Assembly (NCBI GenBank): GCA_017542055.1
Contig: JAFXXW010000029.1
Coordinates: 1 to 54,460 of the forward strand
Source: Kiritimatiellia bacterium
GTDB taxonomy: Bacteria; Verrucomicrobiota; Kiritimatiellia; RFP12; UBA1067
Reading direction: 5' to 3'
Length of the DNA stretch: 54,460 nucleotides
Part shown: positions 42,697-52,071 of the stretch, piece after piece
Numbering within the stretch: the stretch's first letter is position 1
Layout of the letters: every line of letters begins with the position of its first letter
Made by a program: the position numbers and the translations under genes
Notes under the pieces: generated by a model
Database searches by the model: none
The model's input: only the letters and a program-made list of their open reading frames with translations
What the model was told of the DNA's origin: nothing

Positions 42697-43606
42697 CAAA
42701 GCGGGAGAGCTGGCAAGGTTCGTGCGGCAGCTTGGTAAGATCGAACGCGTCCAGCAGCTCCGGCAGCGAGACGGGACCGTCCTTTCCCCGCCAACCCGAG
42801 AGAAACGCCAACCGGCCCAAAATCTCCTCCGGCTTCATCCCCTCGGCGCGATACCGGGCGATCCGGCTGTCGCCATGCCGCTTCGCGAGGCGTCTTCCGT
42901 CCGGACCCACCAGGAGCGGCACGTGGCAATACTCGGGCGTCGGGAGACCCAACGCGCGCTGCAACAGAATCTGCGCCGGCGTGGCCGGCAAAAGATCGTC
43001 CCCGCGCACCACTTCGGTCACCCCCATATCCGCGTCGTCCACCACCACCGCCAAAGTATACCCCGCGCCGTACCGGTCGCGCGCCAGCGGAAAGTCGCCC
43101 AGCTTTTCCGCCACGTTTTGAACTTGCCTCCCCGCGAAAACGTCGTCGAACTCCACCCGCGACGCTTCCGGCGTCTTGAAGCGCCAGCAGGCTTTGTCGG
43201 TCCATGCCAAATGTTTTTCCCGGCAAGTCCCGGGATAGTACAACTGCTCGCCCGCGTGAGGCGCCGACTGCGCCGCCAACACGTCTTTCCGGGTGCAGAC
43301 GCAGGGATAGACGAGATCTTGCGCCTGGAGTTTTTCGAGCGCCGCGCGATACAGCTCCTTGCGCCGACTCTGCACGTATTCGTCGTCCCAGTCGAAACCG
43401 AGCCACTTCAAGTCTTCGATGGCCTGGACGTCCGCCCCCGGCTTGTCTTTGGGATGGTCCAAATCTTCCATTCGCAGCACCACCCGACCCCCGGCCTTGC
43501 GCGCCCTGAGCCAGGCGATCATGAACGTGCGCACGTTGCCCAAATGCAGCGCGCCGGTGGGACTGGGCGCCAGCCGCCCTACATATTTTGGTAGAATTTC
43601 AGCCAT
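42683..43606 (-). CDS. gluQ: Glutamyl-Q tRNA(Asp) synthetase
   Basis: A 307-residue class I synthetase paralogue of GluRS that lacks the anticodon-binding domain. RLAPSPTGALHLGN carries the HIGH-equivalent (residues 21-24), LAKRHGD the KMSKS-equivalent. Zinc ligands are visible in YPCVCTR and YYPGTCR. It charges glutamate onto queuosine of tRNA-Asp, consistent with the nearby queD. The ATG at 43606 directly precedes the catalytic fold and lies 28 bases inside the upstream peptidase gene. It is the last gene of the pcnB unit. Confidence 0.92.
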   Translation of the reverse strand: MAEILPKYVGRLAPSPTGALHLGNVRTFMIAWLRARKAGGRVVLRMEDLDHPKDKPGADVQAIEDLKWLGFDWDDEYVQSRRKELYRAALEKLQAQDLVYPCVCTRKDVLAAQSAPHAGEQLYYPGTCREKHLAWTDKACWRFKTPEASRVEFDDVFAGRQVQNVAEKLGDFPLARDRYGAGYTLAVVVDDADMGVTEVVRGDDLLPATPAQILLQRALGLPTPEYCHVPLLVGPDGRRLAKRHGDSRIARYRAEGMKPEEILGRLAFLSGWRGKDGPVSLPELLDAFDLTKLPHEPCQLSRFGREG

Positions 43607-44943
43607 TCCCGAACGAAAAGCTTGAGCGTGTCGGAATTCCTGAACGCCGCCACGGTGGCCGACTTCATGTCCTGGCTCGCCACCAGCTCTTTCATATAGT
43701 CGCGCTTGACCTGTTTGAACGGCTCGAAGCGAACTTTCGGCGCGCCCTGTTCGAGAAAACACGCGATCGACCGCGCCATTTGATAGTTGAACTGCGCGTT
43801 TTCCCCGTAAAACTGCTCGTAATCCATCGCGAGAATGGTGGAAATGTAGGCCGAATACTGTTCCAGCTCCTCGAGACTCGCCCCCGCGAATACATCCGTC
43901 GCCTCGTCATGCTCGAAATACTCCGCATACCCCTCGTTGATCCAGGGACTCGCCATAATCATACTGCCCGCATACGCCAGATACTGATGGAACGCCTCGT
44001 GGCGCATCGTCTTCATCAACTCCTTTTCGCCACCCTCCGGCAGATACGCCACCAATTCGCGTCGCGACTGGCTCCAATAGGCCGCCGTCCACGCCTTGTC
44101 CTCGCCCGCCACGTCCAGATACTCGTCCCGATCCGCAAAAATTCGCGCCACCCCCAACACGTTACCCCCGTCCACGATACCCGGCAGCACCTCGCGGTAC
44201 CGATCTCTCACCCGCGCCATCTCGTGGGTGAAATCGGCCATAAACGACTTGGAATTGGGCAAATCGTCGATTACCGCAAACTCCTCCGATGGCGTAAAGT
44301 GCCAATTGCCGTACATCGCGACCGAATGCGCCACGTCGCGCTTGAGCAAATCCCGCTCGCCCGGATGCTTGAGCGGCTTTTCCTCCTTGAGTTTCAACTC
44401 CTTGGCCTCGCCCGAGAGCCAAAACCGCTCGAATTCTGCGCGCTTTTCCCCGATATCGTCCCCTTCCGCCAGTTCCCACGTGGCCAAAAACCACGTTTTG
44501 CCTTTTTCCGGGAGATACATGGCCACGATCGCCGACTCGTTGGTGCCTTCGTAATAGCGCACCTCTTTATACCCTCTGACCGGCTGGCGCGGATGCGCGA
44601 ATTTTTTGGTCGGCTCCACCGGGCTCAGCATCTCGACCGACCGGAACCGCGCCTCGTCGTCGCGCCGCTCGATAGCCGTAATCCCCGACTCGTAATCTTC
44701 GCGCGTCTTCGTCTCGTCCCCCAACGGCGGAACCTCGTCCTTAAGTTCGCTTAAAGTGAATACGCGGAAATCGTCGTCGTACCAGCGCCCCAGCACCGTT
44801 CTCGCCGTCCACAAATCGAACACCGAATAGCGGTCCACCAGTCGATATTGACCGTCCTCCCGGGCCAAAAACGCCGTAGCCCGCGGCATGTCGAGCGGCG
44901 CGCCGTGCACCATGAACAGCGAGGCCGCCGCGAATAGCCACAT
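43579..44943 (-). CDS. Exported gluzincin-type metallopeptidase (DUF1570-like)
   Basis: A 454-residue protein with a short signal peptide (LFAAASLFMVHGA). The zinc motif HEAFHQY is at about residues 315-321, with the likely third ligand Glu in NEGYAEYFEH about 25 residues later, the HExxH...E layout of gluzincins such as DUF1570/peptidase MA-like proteins. No transmembrane anchor or sorting tail was seen, so it is probably periplasmic. Function and substrate unknown. It follows mlaD by 5 bases and overlaps gluQ. Confidence 0.75.
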   Translation of the reverse strand: MWLFAAASLFMVHGAPLDMPRATAFLAREDGQYRLVDRYSVFDLWTARTVLGRWYDDDFRVFTLSELKDEVPPLGDETKTREDYESGITAIERRDDEARFRSVEMLSPVEPTKKFAHPRQPVRGYKEVRYYEGTNESAIVAMYLPEKGKTWFLATWELAEGDDIGEKRAEFERFWLSGEAKELKLKEEKPLKHPGERDLLKRDVAHSVAMYGNWHFTPSEEFAVIDDLPNSKSFMADFTHEMARVRDRYREVLPGIVDGGNVLGVARIFADRDEYLDVAGEDKAWTAAYWSQSRRELVAYLPEGGEKELMKTMRHEAFHQYLAYAGSMIMASPWINEGYAEYFEHDEATDVFAGASLEELEQYSAYISTILAMDYEQFYGENAQFNYQMARSIACFLEQGAPKVRFEPFKQVKRDYMKELVASQDMKSATVAAFRNSDTLKLFVREWLKFYQNM

Positions 44944-44948
44944 ACCGC

Positions 44949-45956
44949 TTACAACGCTCCGGTAGCCAGCGATCCGAAGGTGGAAATGGGCGTCGTATCG
45001 CGATAATTGTCGATTACCTGGCGCATATCGCGAATGAGCGCGTTGATTTCGTTATACATCGTATCGTCCGTGGCCAGCTTGCCCAAAGTGCCCTCGCCCT
45101 GTTCGAGTCGCGCGGCCACATTGTTGAGCGTACCCAAGAGATCGTTGGCCTTGACCACCACCTCGTTGGCGCTCGCCTTCAAATCTTCGCCCATGTCCAG
45201 ATGCTCGAACGCCGTGCGAAACGCCGTCAGCCCCTTCTCCAGCTCGTCGTAATACTTGTCGTCTTTGAGTTTTTCGGTGATTTGGGTGACGTTTTCGATC
45301 ACCGTACGCACGCCCTTGAACTCGTCCGTCACTTCACGCGCGTTGGCCACCGTCACTTTGAGGTCCTCGTACACCGAATCGTCCTGGATGAGCTTGCCCA
45401 CCGTGCCCTCGCCGCTCTCCACCTTGGCGATCACGTTATTGACCTTTTCGGTGGCGGACTTGAGATTGGAGATAGTCGCCTCGATTTCGCCGGAAGACGT
45501 GATTTTGTTCAAATTGGCCGTGATATCCTGCACGTCCTTCATCCAGTCGGTAGGCGTCTGACCCTTGAAATCGGTGCTGAGCAAGTCCAGCACCAGCCCT
45601 TCGCCCTCCTCCAGCACCATGAGGTTGCCGCCCAAAAGCGACATCGACTGCACGCGAATCGTATATCCCTCGCGCAGAATGACGTCCTTGTCGATGTTCA
45701 TGATGACCGTCACTTCCCGGTCGCCCAGGACGATGCGGTCCACCGTGCCCACCTTGGTGCCCCGGTACATCACGTTGTCGTGGTCCTTGAGCCCGCCCAC
45801 CTGGTCGAACACCACGCGCACGTCCACCTTTTCCTTGCCGGTGATGAGGTCGATGCCCGAAATGACAATCGTGAAATACCCCAGCAAGGCCAACACCGAC
45901 AGCATGAACACGCCGGTCACCAAATCCGAAAATCCGCTTGCTTTGCTTCTGCTCAT
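44949..45956 (-). CDS. mlaD: MCE-domain lipid-binding protein, MlaD family
   Basis: A 335-residue inner-membrane-anchored periplasmic protein. One N-terminal transmembrane helix (about 13-33), then the MCE domain (about 42-120) with VFDQVGGLKDHDNVMYRGTKVG and SMSLLGGNLMVL. A long helical C-terminal region (about 140-320) with the repeated motif GEGT(V/L)GKL follows. E. coli MlaD is 183 residues; the long helical tail is like the MCE proteins of mycobacteria and plants and may span more of the periplasm. Encoded with mlaF and mlaE, ATGA-coupled. The complex moves phospholipids between the membranes; direction is debated. Confidence 0.92.
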   Translation of the reverse strand: MSRSKASGFSDLVTGVFMLSVLALLGYFTIVISGIDLITGKEKVDVRVVFDQVGGLKDHDNVMYRGTKVGTVDRIVLGDREVTVIMNIDKDVILREGYTIRVQSMSLLGGNLMVLEEGEGLVLDLLSTDFKGQTPTDWMKDVQDITANLNKITSSGEIEATISNLKSATEKVNNVIAKVESGEGTVGKLIQDDSVYEDLKVTVANAREVTDEFKGVRTVIENVTQITEKLKDDKYYDELEKGLTAFRTAFEHLDMGEDLKASANEVVVKANDLLGTLNNVAARLEQGEGTLGKLATDDTMYNEINALIRDMRQVIDNYRDTTPISTFGSLATGAL

Positions 45957-46654
45957 TTGAGTTCTCCTTTCATCGCCTCCAGAAATTCCTGCACCACCGG
46001 ATTGGCGGACTGGACGAAATCTTCCACTTTGCTCGTTTCCACCGCCTTGCCGTCCTTGATCAGCATGATCCGGTCCGCCAAATGGATGGCGCCCTGGATG
46101 TCATGCGTCACCACGATCGACGTGATCCCGTGATCGCGATTCAGCTTGCGGATGAGCTTGTGGATGGTAAGGGTAGTTACAGGATCGAGACCGGAAGTGG
46201 GTTCGTCATACAGCACCACGTCCGCCCGACGCACGATAGCGCGTGCCAAACCTGCGCGTTTTTGCATTCCGCCCGAAATTTCGCCCGGATATTTGTCAGC
46301 CGCGTCCTCCAGCCCCACCTCGTGCAAGGCCGCCATGACGAGCTCCTCGATCTCCTTGTCCTTGAGTTTGGTCGTTTCTTTCAATGGCAATGCCACGTTC
46401 TCGTAAACCGTCATCCAAGCGAGGAGCGCGCCCGACTGGAAAAGATACCCGATGCGCGGCTTGCCCGAAACCGTCACCTCGCCCTCGTCCGGATCCAAAA
46501 GCCCCACGATATGCTTCAGCGTAACGCTCTTGCCCGTTCCGGACGGACCCACGATGGCCAAAATCTCGCCCTTCTCCACCTGGAAGCTGAGCCCGTCCAG
46601 CACCACCAGCGAATCGAACGATTTGCTTACATTCTTGAATTCGATGATGCTCAT
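45953..46654 (-). CDS. mlaF: Phospholipid ABC transporter ATP-binding protein MlaF
   Basis: A 233-residue ABC ATPase with Walker A GPSGTGKS (about 36-43), the Q-loop in LFQSGALL, the signature ISGGMQKRAGLARA and Walker B VVLYDEPTSGLD. GGMQKR in place of the usual GGQ(Q/R) is typical of MlaF. ATG at 46654 gives MSIIEFKN and overlaps the mlaE stop by ATGA; a start three codons upstream is possible but lies inside mlaE. Confidence 0.94.
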   Translation of the reverse strand: MSIIEFKNVSKSFDSLVVLDGLSFQVEKGEILAIVGPSGTGKSVTLKHIVGLLDPDEGEVTVSGKPRIGYLFQSGALLAWMTVYENVALPLKETTKLKDKEIEELVMAALHEVGLEDAADKYPGEISGGMQKRAGLARAIVRRADVVLYDEPTSGLDPVTTLTIHKLIRKLNRDHGITSIVVTHDIQGAIHLADRIMLIKDGKAVETSKVEDFVQSANPVVQEFLEAMKGELK

Positions 46655-47397
46655 TGGTAGCAAAGCCTCGTAATCATGTACCCGAACATGAGGATCAGGA
46701 GGAAGTTGACGATCACCGAATGCTGCGTCGCGCGGCCCACTCCCGTCGCGCCCAATTTGGTGCCGAGACCCTTCGAAACCGCCACCACTCCGATCGTAAG
46801 CCCGAACACCAGCGCCTTCACCAATCCCACAAAGAGGTCCTTGCGTTCGGCGATGCTCATGGCGCTACTCATAAACTGCCCGAAATCCACCCCCAATTGC
46901 GTCGCGCCCACCACGCCGCCGCCGATCGTCCCGATCACGCAGCAGTAGAACGCGAGCAAGGGCGCCATCACGCACAAGGCCAGCACCCGCGGCACCGCCA
47001 GGAACTTGAGCGGAGAAATGGACATGATCCGCAAGGCGTCGATTTCGTCGTTGACTTTCATGGTGCCCAGTTCCGCCGCGATCGCGCTGCCCACGCACGA
47101 AGCGAGACACAACCCGCAACTGAACGGCGCCATTTCGCGGATGAGGCTAATCATCACCGCCGCGCCCAGGTAAATCTCCTGGTTGAAGCGCCTGAGTTCC
47201 AACCCCACCTGCAACGCCATGATCATGCCGGTGAAGAGACTCACCACCGTCACCACCGGCAAAGTGGAAATGCCGGTTTTGTACAGCTGGTGCGAAAATT
47301 CCGCGCGCGAATCGCGACTGCGGAACACGGTAGGGAAGCGGATGACCGTCCCCAGCCCGATCTTGCCCGCAGCGCCGATTTCGCGAACGAATCCCAT
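46651..47397 (-). CDS. mlaE: Phospholipid ABC transporter permease MlaE
   Basis: A 248-residue permease with the MlaE fold: an interfacial N-terminal helix and five transmembrane helices. SLFTGMIMALQ, GSAIAAELGTMKVNDEIDALR and the C-terminal GVGRATQHSVIVNFLLI are family hallmarks. Forms the membrane part with MlaF ATPase and MlaD. It follows the TPR gene by 12 bases. Confidence 0.94.
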   Translation of the reverse strand: MGFVREIGAAGKIGLGTVIRFPTVFRSRDSRAEFSHQLYKTGISTLPVVTVVSLFTGMIMALQVGLELRRFNQEIYLGAAVMISLIREMAPFSCGLCLASCVGSAIAAELGTMKVNDEIDALRIMSISPLKFLAVPRVLALCVMAPLLAFYCCVIGTIGGGVVGATQLGVDFGQFMSSAMSIAERKDLFVGLVKALVFGLTIGVVAVSKGLGTKLGATGVGRATQHSVIVNFLLILMFGYMITRLCYQ

Positions 47398-47409
47398 ATT
47401 TCCCCGCGC

Positions 47410-47988
47410 TTACAGCCGGTTGATGACTTCTTCCAGCGCTTCCACCCGCGCCAGACTCGCCTCGTCGTCCTTGACGGACTCCTTCAGCTCCGCCAGCTTG
47501 GCCTGTCCCGCCGCCTTGTCACCCTTGGCCACGCAGCGCACCACGCCCAGCTTGGCGGTCAACGCGAGGTAATTGTCGGGATTGGCGGCCGCGAATTCTT
47601 CGTAAATCTTGAGCGCTTCGTCCGTCCGCGCCAGCGCTTCCAGCGTCTGGGCCTTGCCCACCACCGGAATGGCGTCGAACGCCGCGCCCGCCTTGCCGTC
47701 CAGTTCCTCGTAGAGCGCCAGCGCCTCTTCGTAGCGCGCGGTGTCGAAGTACTTCTTGGCCAGCTTGATCTTGAGCGCCGCGCCGGACTTGCCGCTGCCG
47801 TAATTGGCCACCGCCTCCTCCAGCTCTTCCGCGGTCAGACTCTCGGTCAGGGCCGCCGCCGCCTTTTCGCGCTGTTCGGCGCGGTAATTCCGGATGCCGT
47901 AATATCCCGCCACCACGATAATCGCCGCCGCCACGTAGGGGACGCACTTTTTCGCTTCTTCGAGGAGCTCTTCGTTAATTTCGCTCAT
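47410..47988 (-). CDS. Membrane-anchored TPR protein (YfgM-like)
   Basis: A 192-residue protein with one N-terminal transmembrane helix (about 17-33) followed by helical repeats (about 60-190) with TPR features: KKYFDTARYEEALALYEEL and AQTLEALARTDEALKIYEEF. Length and layout match the YfgM/TPR_21 group, which helps periplasmic chaperoning near the translocon. Overlaps pcnB by 14 bases and precedes mlaE. A Mla-related role is only positional inference. Confidence 0.7.
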   Translation of the reverse strand: MSEINEELLEEAKKCVPYVAAAIIVVAGYYGIRNYRAEQREKAAAALTESLTAEELEEAVANYGSGKSGAALKIKLAKKYFDTARYEEALALYEELDGKAGAAFDAIPVVGKAQTLEALARTDEALKIYEEFAAANPDNYLALTAKLGVVRCVAKGDKAAGQAKLAELKESVKDDEASLARVEALEEVINRL

Positions 47989-49162
47989 TTTCGTTGCCTT
48001 TCGCTTGATAGAGGTCTGACCATTCGTTTAAAGCCGATTCGTCCTTGCCGTCGCACCGCGCCACGATGCGATTGTAGTCGAGCGCGTCGGGGAAGTCGCG
48101 ATTGTACACGAAGCGCTGCCGGAACTTGGTGGGCGGCTTGCCCAACCGGTTCACGCTCTCCTGCATCATCACCGCCGCAAAATACGCCGCTTTGGGGATG
48201 TGGATGCGATTGACCATGATCTTGAGCGCGGTGCGCGGCTCGCCCAGTCCCTTGGCCAAAATCGCCATCCTCAGCGCGTTGCTGGCCTCCATTCCGTTCT
48301 GGCGCATCATGATCTCGTACTTGTCGAGACCCTTGAGATAGCGGAACGTATCGCACTTTTTCCCGCCGTTTTTGTCGATATACGCGGCGAGTTCCGGAAT
48401 GAGGTTCCCCAAGAGTCCCGTCTCCCACAGCAGGCGGAACGCCTCCTCGCTGTGGCCGTATGTGAACAGGCGGAAAATCTCCTCCGTGACGCGCGGCATG
48501 GCGGCCGTCATGATGGCGCTATGGTACTTCTTGATGGCGGCGTAAGTTCCCCGTTCTATCTTGAACCCGAGACGCGAACTGAACTTGATGGCGCGCAGCA
48601 TTCTCACCGGGTCCTCCCGGAAGCGAACCGACGGATCCCCGATGGACCGGATGATCTTCTTTTTGAGGTCCTTCATTCCGCCCACCCAATCGATGACGGA
48701 AAAGTCCTTGATGTTGTAAAAGAGACCGTTTACCGTGAAATCGCGCCGGAACGCGTCGGTTTGGGGCGTGCCAAAGTCGTTGTCCTCCAAGGGACCCTCC
48801 GCCGCCTTCTCGATGATCTCGCCCACGCTCTGCGCCGTCTTGCGGAAAGTGGCCGTTTCGATGATCTTCTTCCCAAAGCACACTTGCGCCAAGCGGAACC
48901 TGCGCCCGATCAAATAGCAATTCCGGAACGCGCGCTTGACCTCGTTGGGCCGCGCGCTGGTGCCCACGTCGAAATCCTTGGGTTCCCGCCCCAGCAGCAA
49001 ATCGCGCACCCCGCCGCCCACGAGATAGGCGGTGTAGCCCAGCTGGTTCAATCTATACAGCACCCTCAGCGCATCGTCATCGATGTTCTTCCGACTGATG
49101 CAATGCTCCTTGCGCTGATAGATGGTAGGCTCTTTGCCAGACTTTTTCCCGAATCCAAACAT
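47975..49162 (-). CDS. pcnB: Poly(A) polymerase / tRNA nucleotidyltransferase family protein (PcnB type)
   Basis: A 395-residue class II nucleotidyltransferase. YLVGGGVRDLLLGREPKDFDVGTSA has the active site (Asp63 and Asp65). RRDFTVNGLFY, RFREDPVRMLRAIKFSSRLGF and the neck region follow. The opening ISRKNIDDDALRVLYRL resembles bacterial poly(A) polymerase I more than CCA-adding enzymes. All four tRNA genes in the window already encode CCA, which agrees with a poly(A) polymerase role. The promoter -10 ends 11 bases before the ATG, so the leader is about 5 nt. Confidence 0.87.
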   Translation of the reverse strand: MFGFGKKSGKEPTIYQRKEHCISRKNIDDDALRVLYRLNQLGYTAYLVGGGVRDLLLGREPKDFDVGTSARPNEVKRAFRNCYLIGRRFRLAQVCFGKKIIETATFRKTAQSVGEIIEKAAEGPLEDNDFGTPQTDAFRRDFTVNGLFYNIKDFSVIDWVGGMKDLKKKIIRSIGDPSVRFREDPVRMLRAIKFSSRLGFKIERGTYAAIKKYHSAIMTAAMPRVTEEIFRLFTYGHSEEAFRLLWETGLLGNLIPELAAYIDKNGGKKCDTFRYLKGLDKYEIMMRQNGMEASNALRMAILAKGLGEPRTALKIMVNRIHIPKAAYFAAVMMQESVNRLGKPPTKFRQRFVYNRDFPDALDYNRIVARCDGKDESALNEWSDLYQAKGNENERN

Positions 49163-49173
49163 TGTTTCCGTAT

Positions 49174-49202
49174 ATTATATCATATTCCCGGGCAAAATGC
49201 AA
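49174..49202 (-). promoter_or_regulatory. Promoter of the pcnB-mla-gluQ unit
   Basis: TTGCAT (49197-49202), 17-base spacer ending GGAATATGA, TATAAT (49174-49179), minus strand. Expected start about 49167, 5 nt before the pcnB ATG. Confidence 0.8.
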
Positions 49203-49208
49203 GGAGAA

Positions 49209-49643
49209 TCACATTGGATCCACCTTGAGCCACTTGGCGCCCCACCGTTTGGCCTCCTCGTGCGTGGGGAACCACACGTCGATGTGATGGCCCTTGATGG
49301 CCCCGCCGATGTCCTCCACAATCCCCACGCCATAGCCCGGCACGTTGAGCCTGGTGCCGTAGGGATAATGCTTCAAATCCGCCGCGATCGTGCCGTATCC
49401 CGCCACTTTTCCCCGCGAGGTGACGCCCACTTTCTTGGGCTTGCCCTTCATTTTGCCGTACGTGTAGACCGTGCTGCCGTCCGGGAGCCGCTTCCAGCCG
49501 CAGCACTTTTCGCAATTGCAGTAGCCGGTGACCAGCACCTTGCCCGGATGCGCCAGCGAACTCGTACGCCAAATGCGCACCGCGATCCAGCCGAACGTAA
49601 TGAGCGCCAGCGCCAGCGACACCGTCAACGCGACGTTCTTCAT
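49209..49643 (-). CDS. 3D-domain protein (cell-wall hydrolase-like)
   Basis: A 144-residue protein with an N-terminal membrane helix or signal anchor (about 4-25). VTGYCNCEKCCGW is a Cys cluster common in 3D-domain proteins. The 3D domain (about 85-130) includes GTIAADLKHYPYGTR, VEDIGG and HHIDVWF; the three aspartates in AAD, VED and HID give the family its name and form the catalytic site of MltA-like lytic transglycosylases. A peptidoglycan-cleaving function is likely but unproven. The start overlaps the upstream gene by ATGA. Confidence 0.82.
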   Translation of the reverse strand: MKNVALTVSLALALITFGWIAVRIWRTSSLAHPGKVLVTGYCNCEKCCGWKRLPDGSTVYTYGKMKGKPKKVGVTSRGKVAGYGTIAADLKHYPYGTRLNVPGYGVGIVEDIGGAIKGHHIDVWFPTHEEAKRWGAKWLKVDPM

Positions 49644-52048
49644 TTATTGCCCGCTTCGTGCTCCGCGCGTTCCTTGATCGCCTTGTAGACGAGGTTGCGC
49701 GTATCCTGGATGGCGGCCGCGTCCGGCACCAGTTTGAGCGCCTTGTCCACGTTCAGCTTGGCGGCGTCCAGTTTGCCGAGCTCCAGCTGGAGCATCGCGA
49801 GGTTGTTGTAGAGCGCGGGCTCGTTGGGCTTGCGCAGGAGGCAGCGCTTCAGATACTCCTCCGCGCGCGACAGCTGCCGCTCCTGCAGATAGTACATGCC
49901 CATCGCGAAATTGGCGTCGGCGTTGTCCGGCTCGCCCGCGAGAATCGTCTCGGCGTAGATCTTGCCCATCGTGAAGTCCGCCCGGACAAGTGCCAGCTGC
50001 AGACCCTCGCGCGTGGTGATGCGACTTTGCATCTGCATGTCGCGCTTGGACATGCTGGCCACCAGACTCTGATACGTCTCGTTATGCTCGTTGAGCTGCT
50101 TTTGCATCTCCACTTCCCGGATGGCCGTTTCCGCGTCGCCCCGCAAATCCGCCACCTCGCCGCGATAGAAGCACATGCGCGCCAAACGCCACTGCACGGC
50201 CAAAAACGCGTCCTTGATGTGCTTTTCGGTGCAAGACTTGATTCCCCCGTGCGCATAGATGGAGAGAATCTTTTCCACCAACCGGTGCGCCTCGTCGATG
50301 CCGCGCTGACGCTCCTCCGCGCTCGAGAATCCGCCCGGCAGACTCACCATGCCTCCCATCGGCGGAAGCGGCTTGCCGTCGCGCTTCCAAAGGTCGAAAG
50401 CCATTTGCGCGCCGCAATTCTTGAGCTTTTCCGGCTGGTCGCGAATCCAGGACCTGAGTCCCATGCCCGCGTCATGGCCAAAGCTGAACTTATCCTCTTC
50501 CGTCGTCATGCCGCGCGTCCGGAGATACACGGCGTTCCTGTCGAGCGCCATCAACGAGAGGCAGTAGAGCCGCTTCCCGTAGCGCATGGCTTCCAGCTCG
50601 TAGCCGGTGTCGATGAGTCCGTCGGTAAAGAGGTAGTCCACAAATTCCGCCTCGCGCACCGTTTCGTGCACGGCATCGCGGATCACCTCCAGCATCTGGC
50701 GGGTGGCCGTTTTGGTGCGACCGGGCACGATTCCGGCCAAAATCACGATGGGCGCCATCGACATGATGATATAGCGGAAGAGGCGCGAGAACTTGAGCTC
50801 GTCCATTTCCGCCCGATCCTCCATGCCGTACGTCTGCAGCGCCAACTGCTTGTGGTTGCGGCAAACCGCGTCTACGCCCATGATGCAGATGCCGCCGGTC
50901 AAAGTGACGGACGAGAGCAAGAGTCCCATCGACAGGAGATACTGGCTTTCCACCCCGCCATACTGCCAAAACCACAAAGCCGGCAGGCAGCATCCCTGGG
51001 TGTAGGCCACCAGCGAGCAGCAGATGAACACCACGCCCGTGCCGTACTTGAGGAATTCGTCCTCGTCCGCCGCCACCGGGAACTTGATGGTGGCCACCAC
51101 AAACGGCACCAGCGTCACGCCGATCCAGAGCACCCAGCCCACGATATCGGCCGCGTGGGCGATCCGGCCCCAGTAGGCCAGCATGTAGTCGAGCGGCAAA
51201 TCGCCAATCGACTTTCCGGCCGCCTCCAGCCCCCCGTGCGAAATGAAGGTGTAGCAGTTGAGCACGATGCCGAATACGAGCGCGCACGCGAAGATGAACG
51301 TCATGTACCACTTGCCTACCGCGATCACTTCCGGCCGGAAGAAAGGACTTTCGAACACCGGGAGCTTGGTGAGCACCATGTCGTTGAGCATGATGAACAA
51401 AAGGACGAGCAGGAACGCGAGCGGCGTTTCCGCCGCCAAGAGACCCATCGCGAGCGCGCAGAGATACGCGTACTTGAGCGTGCCCTTGCGCAGGAAGAGG
51501 AAGAACGCCTCGATGCCCAAAAGCGTCAACCCCAAGAGAATCGTGGTGGCGCTGAGGCACTCGCCTGCGCTCCAGACGGGATCGGAAAAGACGAAGGACA
51601 CCGCTCCCAGCGCCGCCGCGATGCGCATCACCAGCGTGCGCCGAGGCGAATGCTGGGGCCGGGCGCGCATGATGAACGCCAAAAGTTCGCGCAACAAGGC
51701 GTAGATGAGGATCGCGATGCAGGCCGAGCTCAAGTGGCCCAAAAACTGGAGCGCCCAGTTGCCGGCCGTGAGTCCCCCGATGCTGTAGCAGAGGTCGGCG
51801 ATGAAGGTGTAGAAACCGGGGATGAGCGTATCGGCCGGACGCACGTCGGTGGCCACCGCGATATCGTGCCACACCACCGGATGGAGTCCCGGGAATTCCC
51901 AGATGGACAGCACCAGCCACACCGCCGCCCCCAGCACGCCGGCGATCACGAGGTCGATGAGTCCGATGTTTTCGCCCTTGATCGCATTCAGCAGTTCTTC
52001 GGTAAATTCAAACCCGTCGTCGCTCTTTCTGATCTCCGCTTTCTTCAT
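49640..52048 (-). CDS. Large polytopic membrane protein with C-terminal TPR repeats (DUF2723-like)
   Basis: An 802-residue protein. About ten hydrophobic helices occupy residues 30-470; the first periplasmic loop with FPGLHPVVWHDIAVATD resembles the GT-C/DUF2723 family of membrane glycosyltransferases, where a loop aspartate is catalytic. After a soluble region, TPR-like repeats follow at about 695-790 (ANFAMGMYYLQERQLSRAEE, PALYNNLAMLQLELGKLDAA). It may glycosylate exported proteins or assemble envelope components, but no substrate is evident. AAGGAAGG lies 6 bases before the ATG. A terminator separates it from the secreted-protein genes upstream, and no consensus promoter was seen in the short gap. 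Confidence 0.65.
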   Translation of the reverse strand: MKKAEIRKSDDGFEFTEELLNAIKGENIGLIDLVIAGVLGAAVWLVLSIWEFPGLHPVVWHDIAVATDVRPADTLIPGFYTFIADLCYSIGGLTAGNWALQFLGHLSSACIAILIYALLRELLAFIMRARPQHSPRRTLVMRIAAALGAVSFVFSDPVWSAGECLSATTILLGLTLLGIEAFFLFLRKGTLKYAYLCALAMGLLAAETPLAFLLVLLFIMLNDMVLTKLPVFESPFFRPEVIAVGKWYMTFIFACALVFGIVLNCYTFISHGGLEAAGKSIGDLPLDYMLAYWGRIAHAADIVGWVLWIGVTLVPFVVATIKFPVAADEDEFLKYGTGVVFICCSLVAYTQGCCLPALWFWQYGGVESQYLLSMGLLLSSVTLTGGICIMGVDAVCRNHKQLALQTYGMEDRAEMDELKFSRLFRYIIMSMAPIVILAGIVPGRTKTATRQMLEVIRDAVHETVREAEFVDYLFTDGLIDTGYELEAMRYGKRLYCLSLMALDRNAVYLRTRGMTTEEDKFSFGHDAGMGLRSWIRDQPEKLKNCGAQMAFDLWKRDGKPLPPMGGMVSLPGGFSSAEERQRGIDEAHRLVEKILSIYAHGGIKSCTEKHIKDAFLAVQWRLARMCFYRGEVADLRGDAETAIREVEMQKQLNEHNETYQSLVASMSKRDMQMQSRITTREGLQLALVRADFTMGKIYAETILAGEPDNADANFAMGMYYLQERQLSRAEEYLKRCLLRKPNEPALYNNLAMLQLELGKLDAAKLNVDKALKLVPDAAAIQDTRNLVYKAIKERAEHEAGNK

Positions 52049-52071
52049 TTTTCGCCTTCCTTTGTATACTC

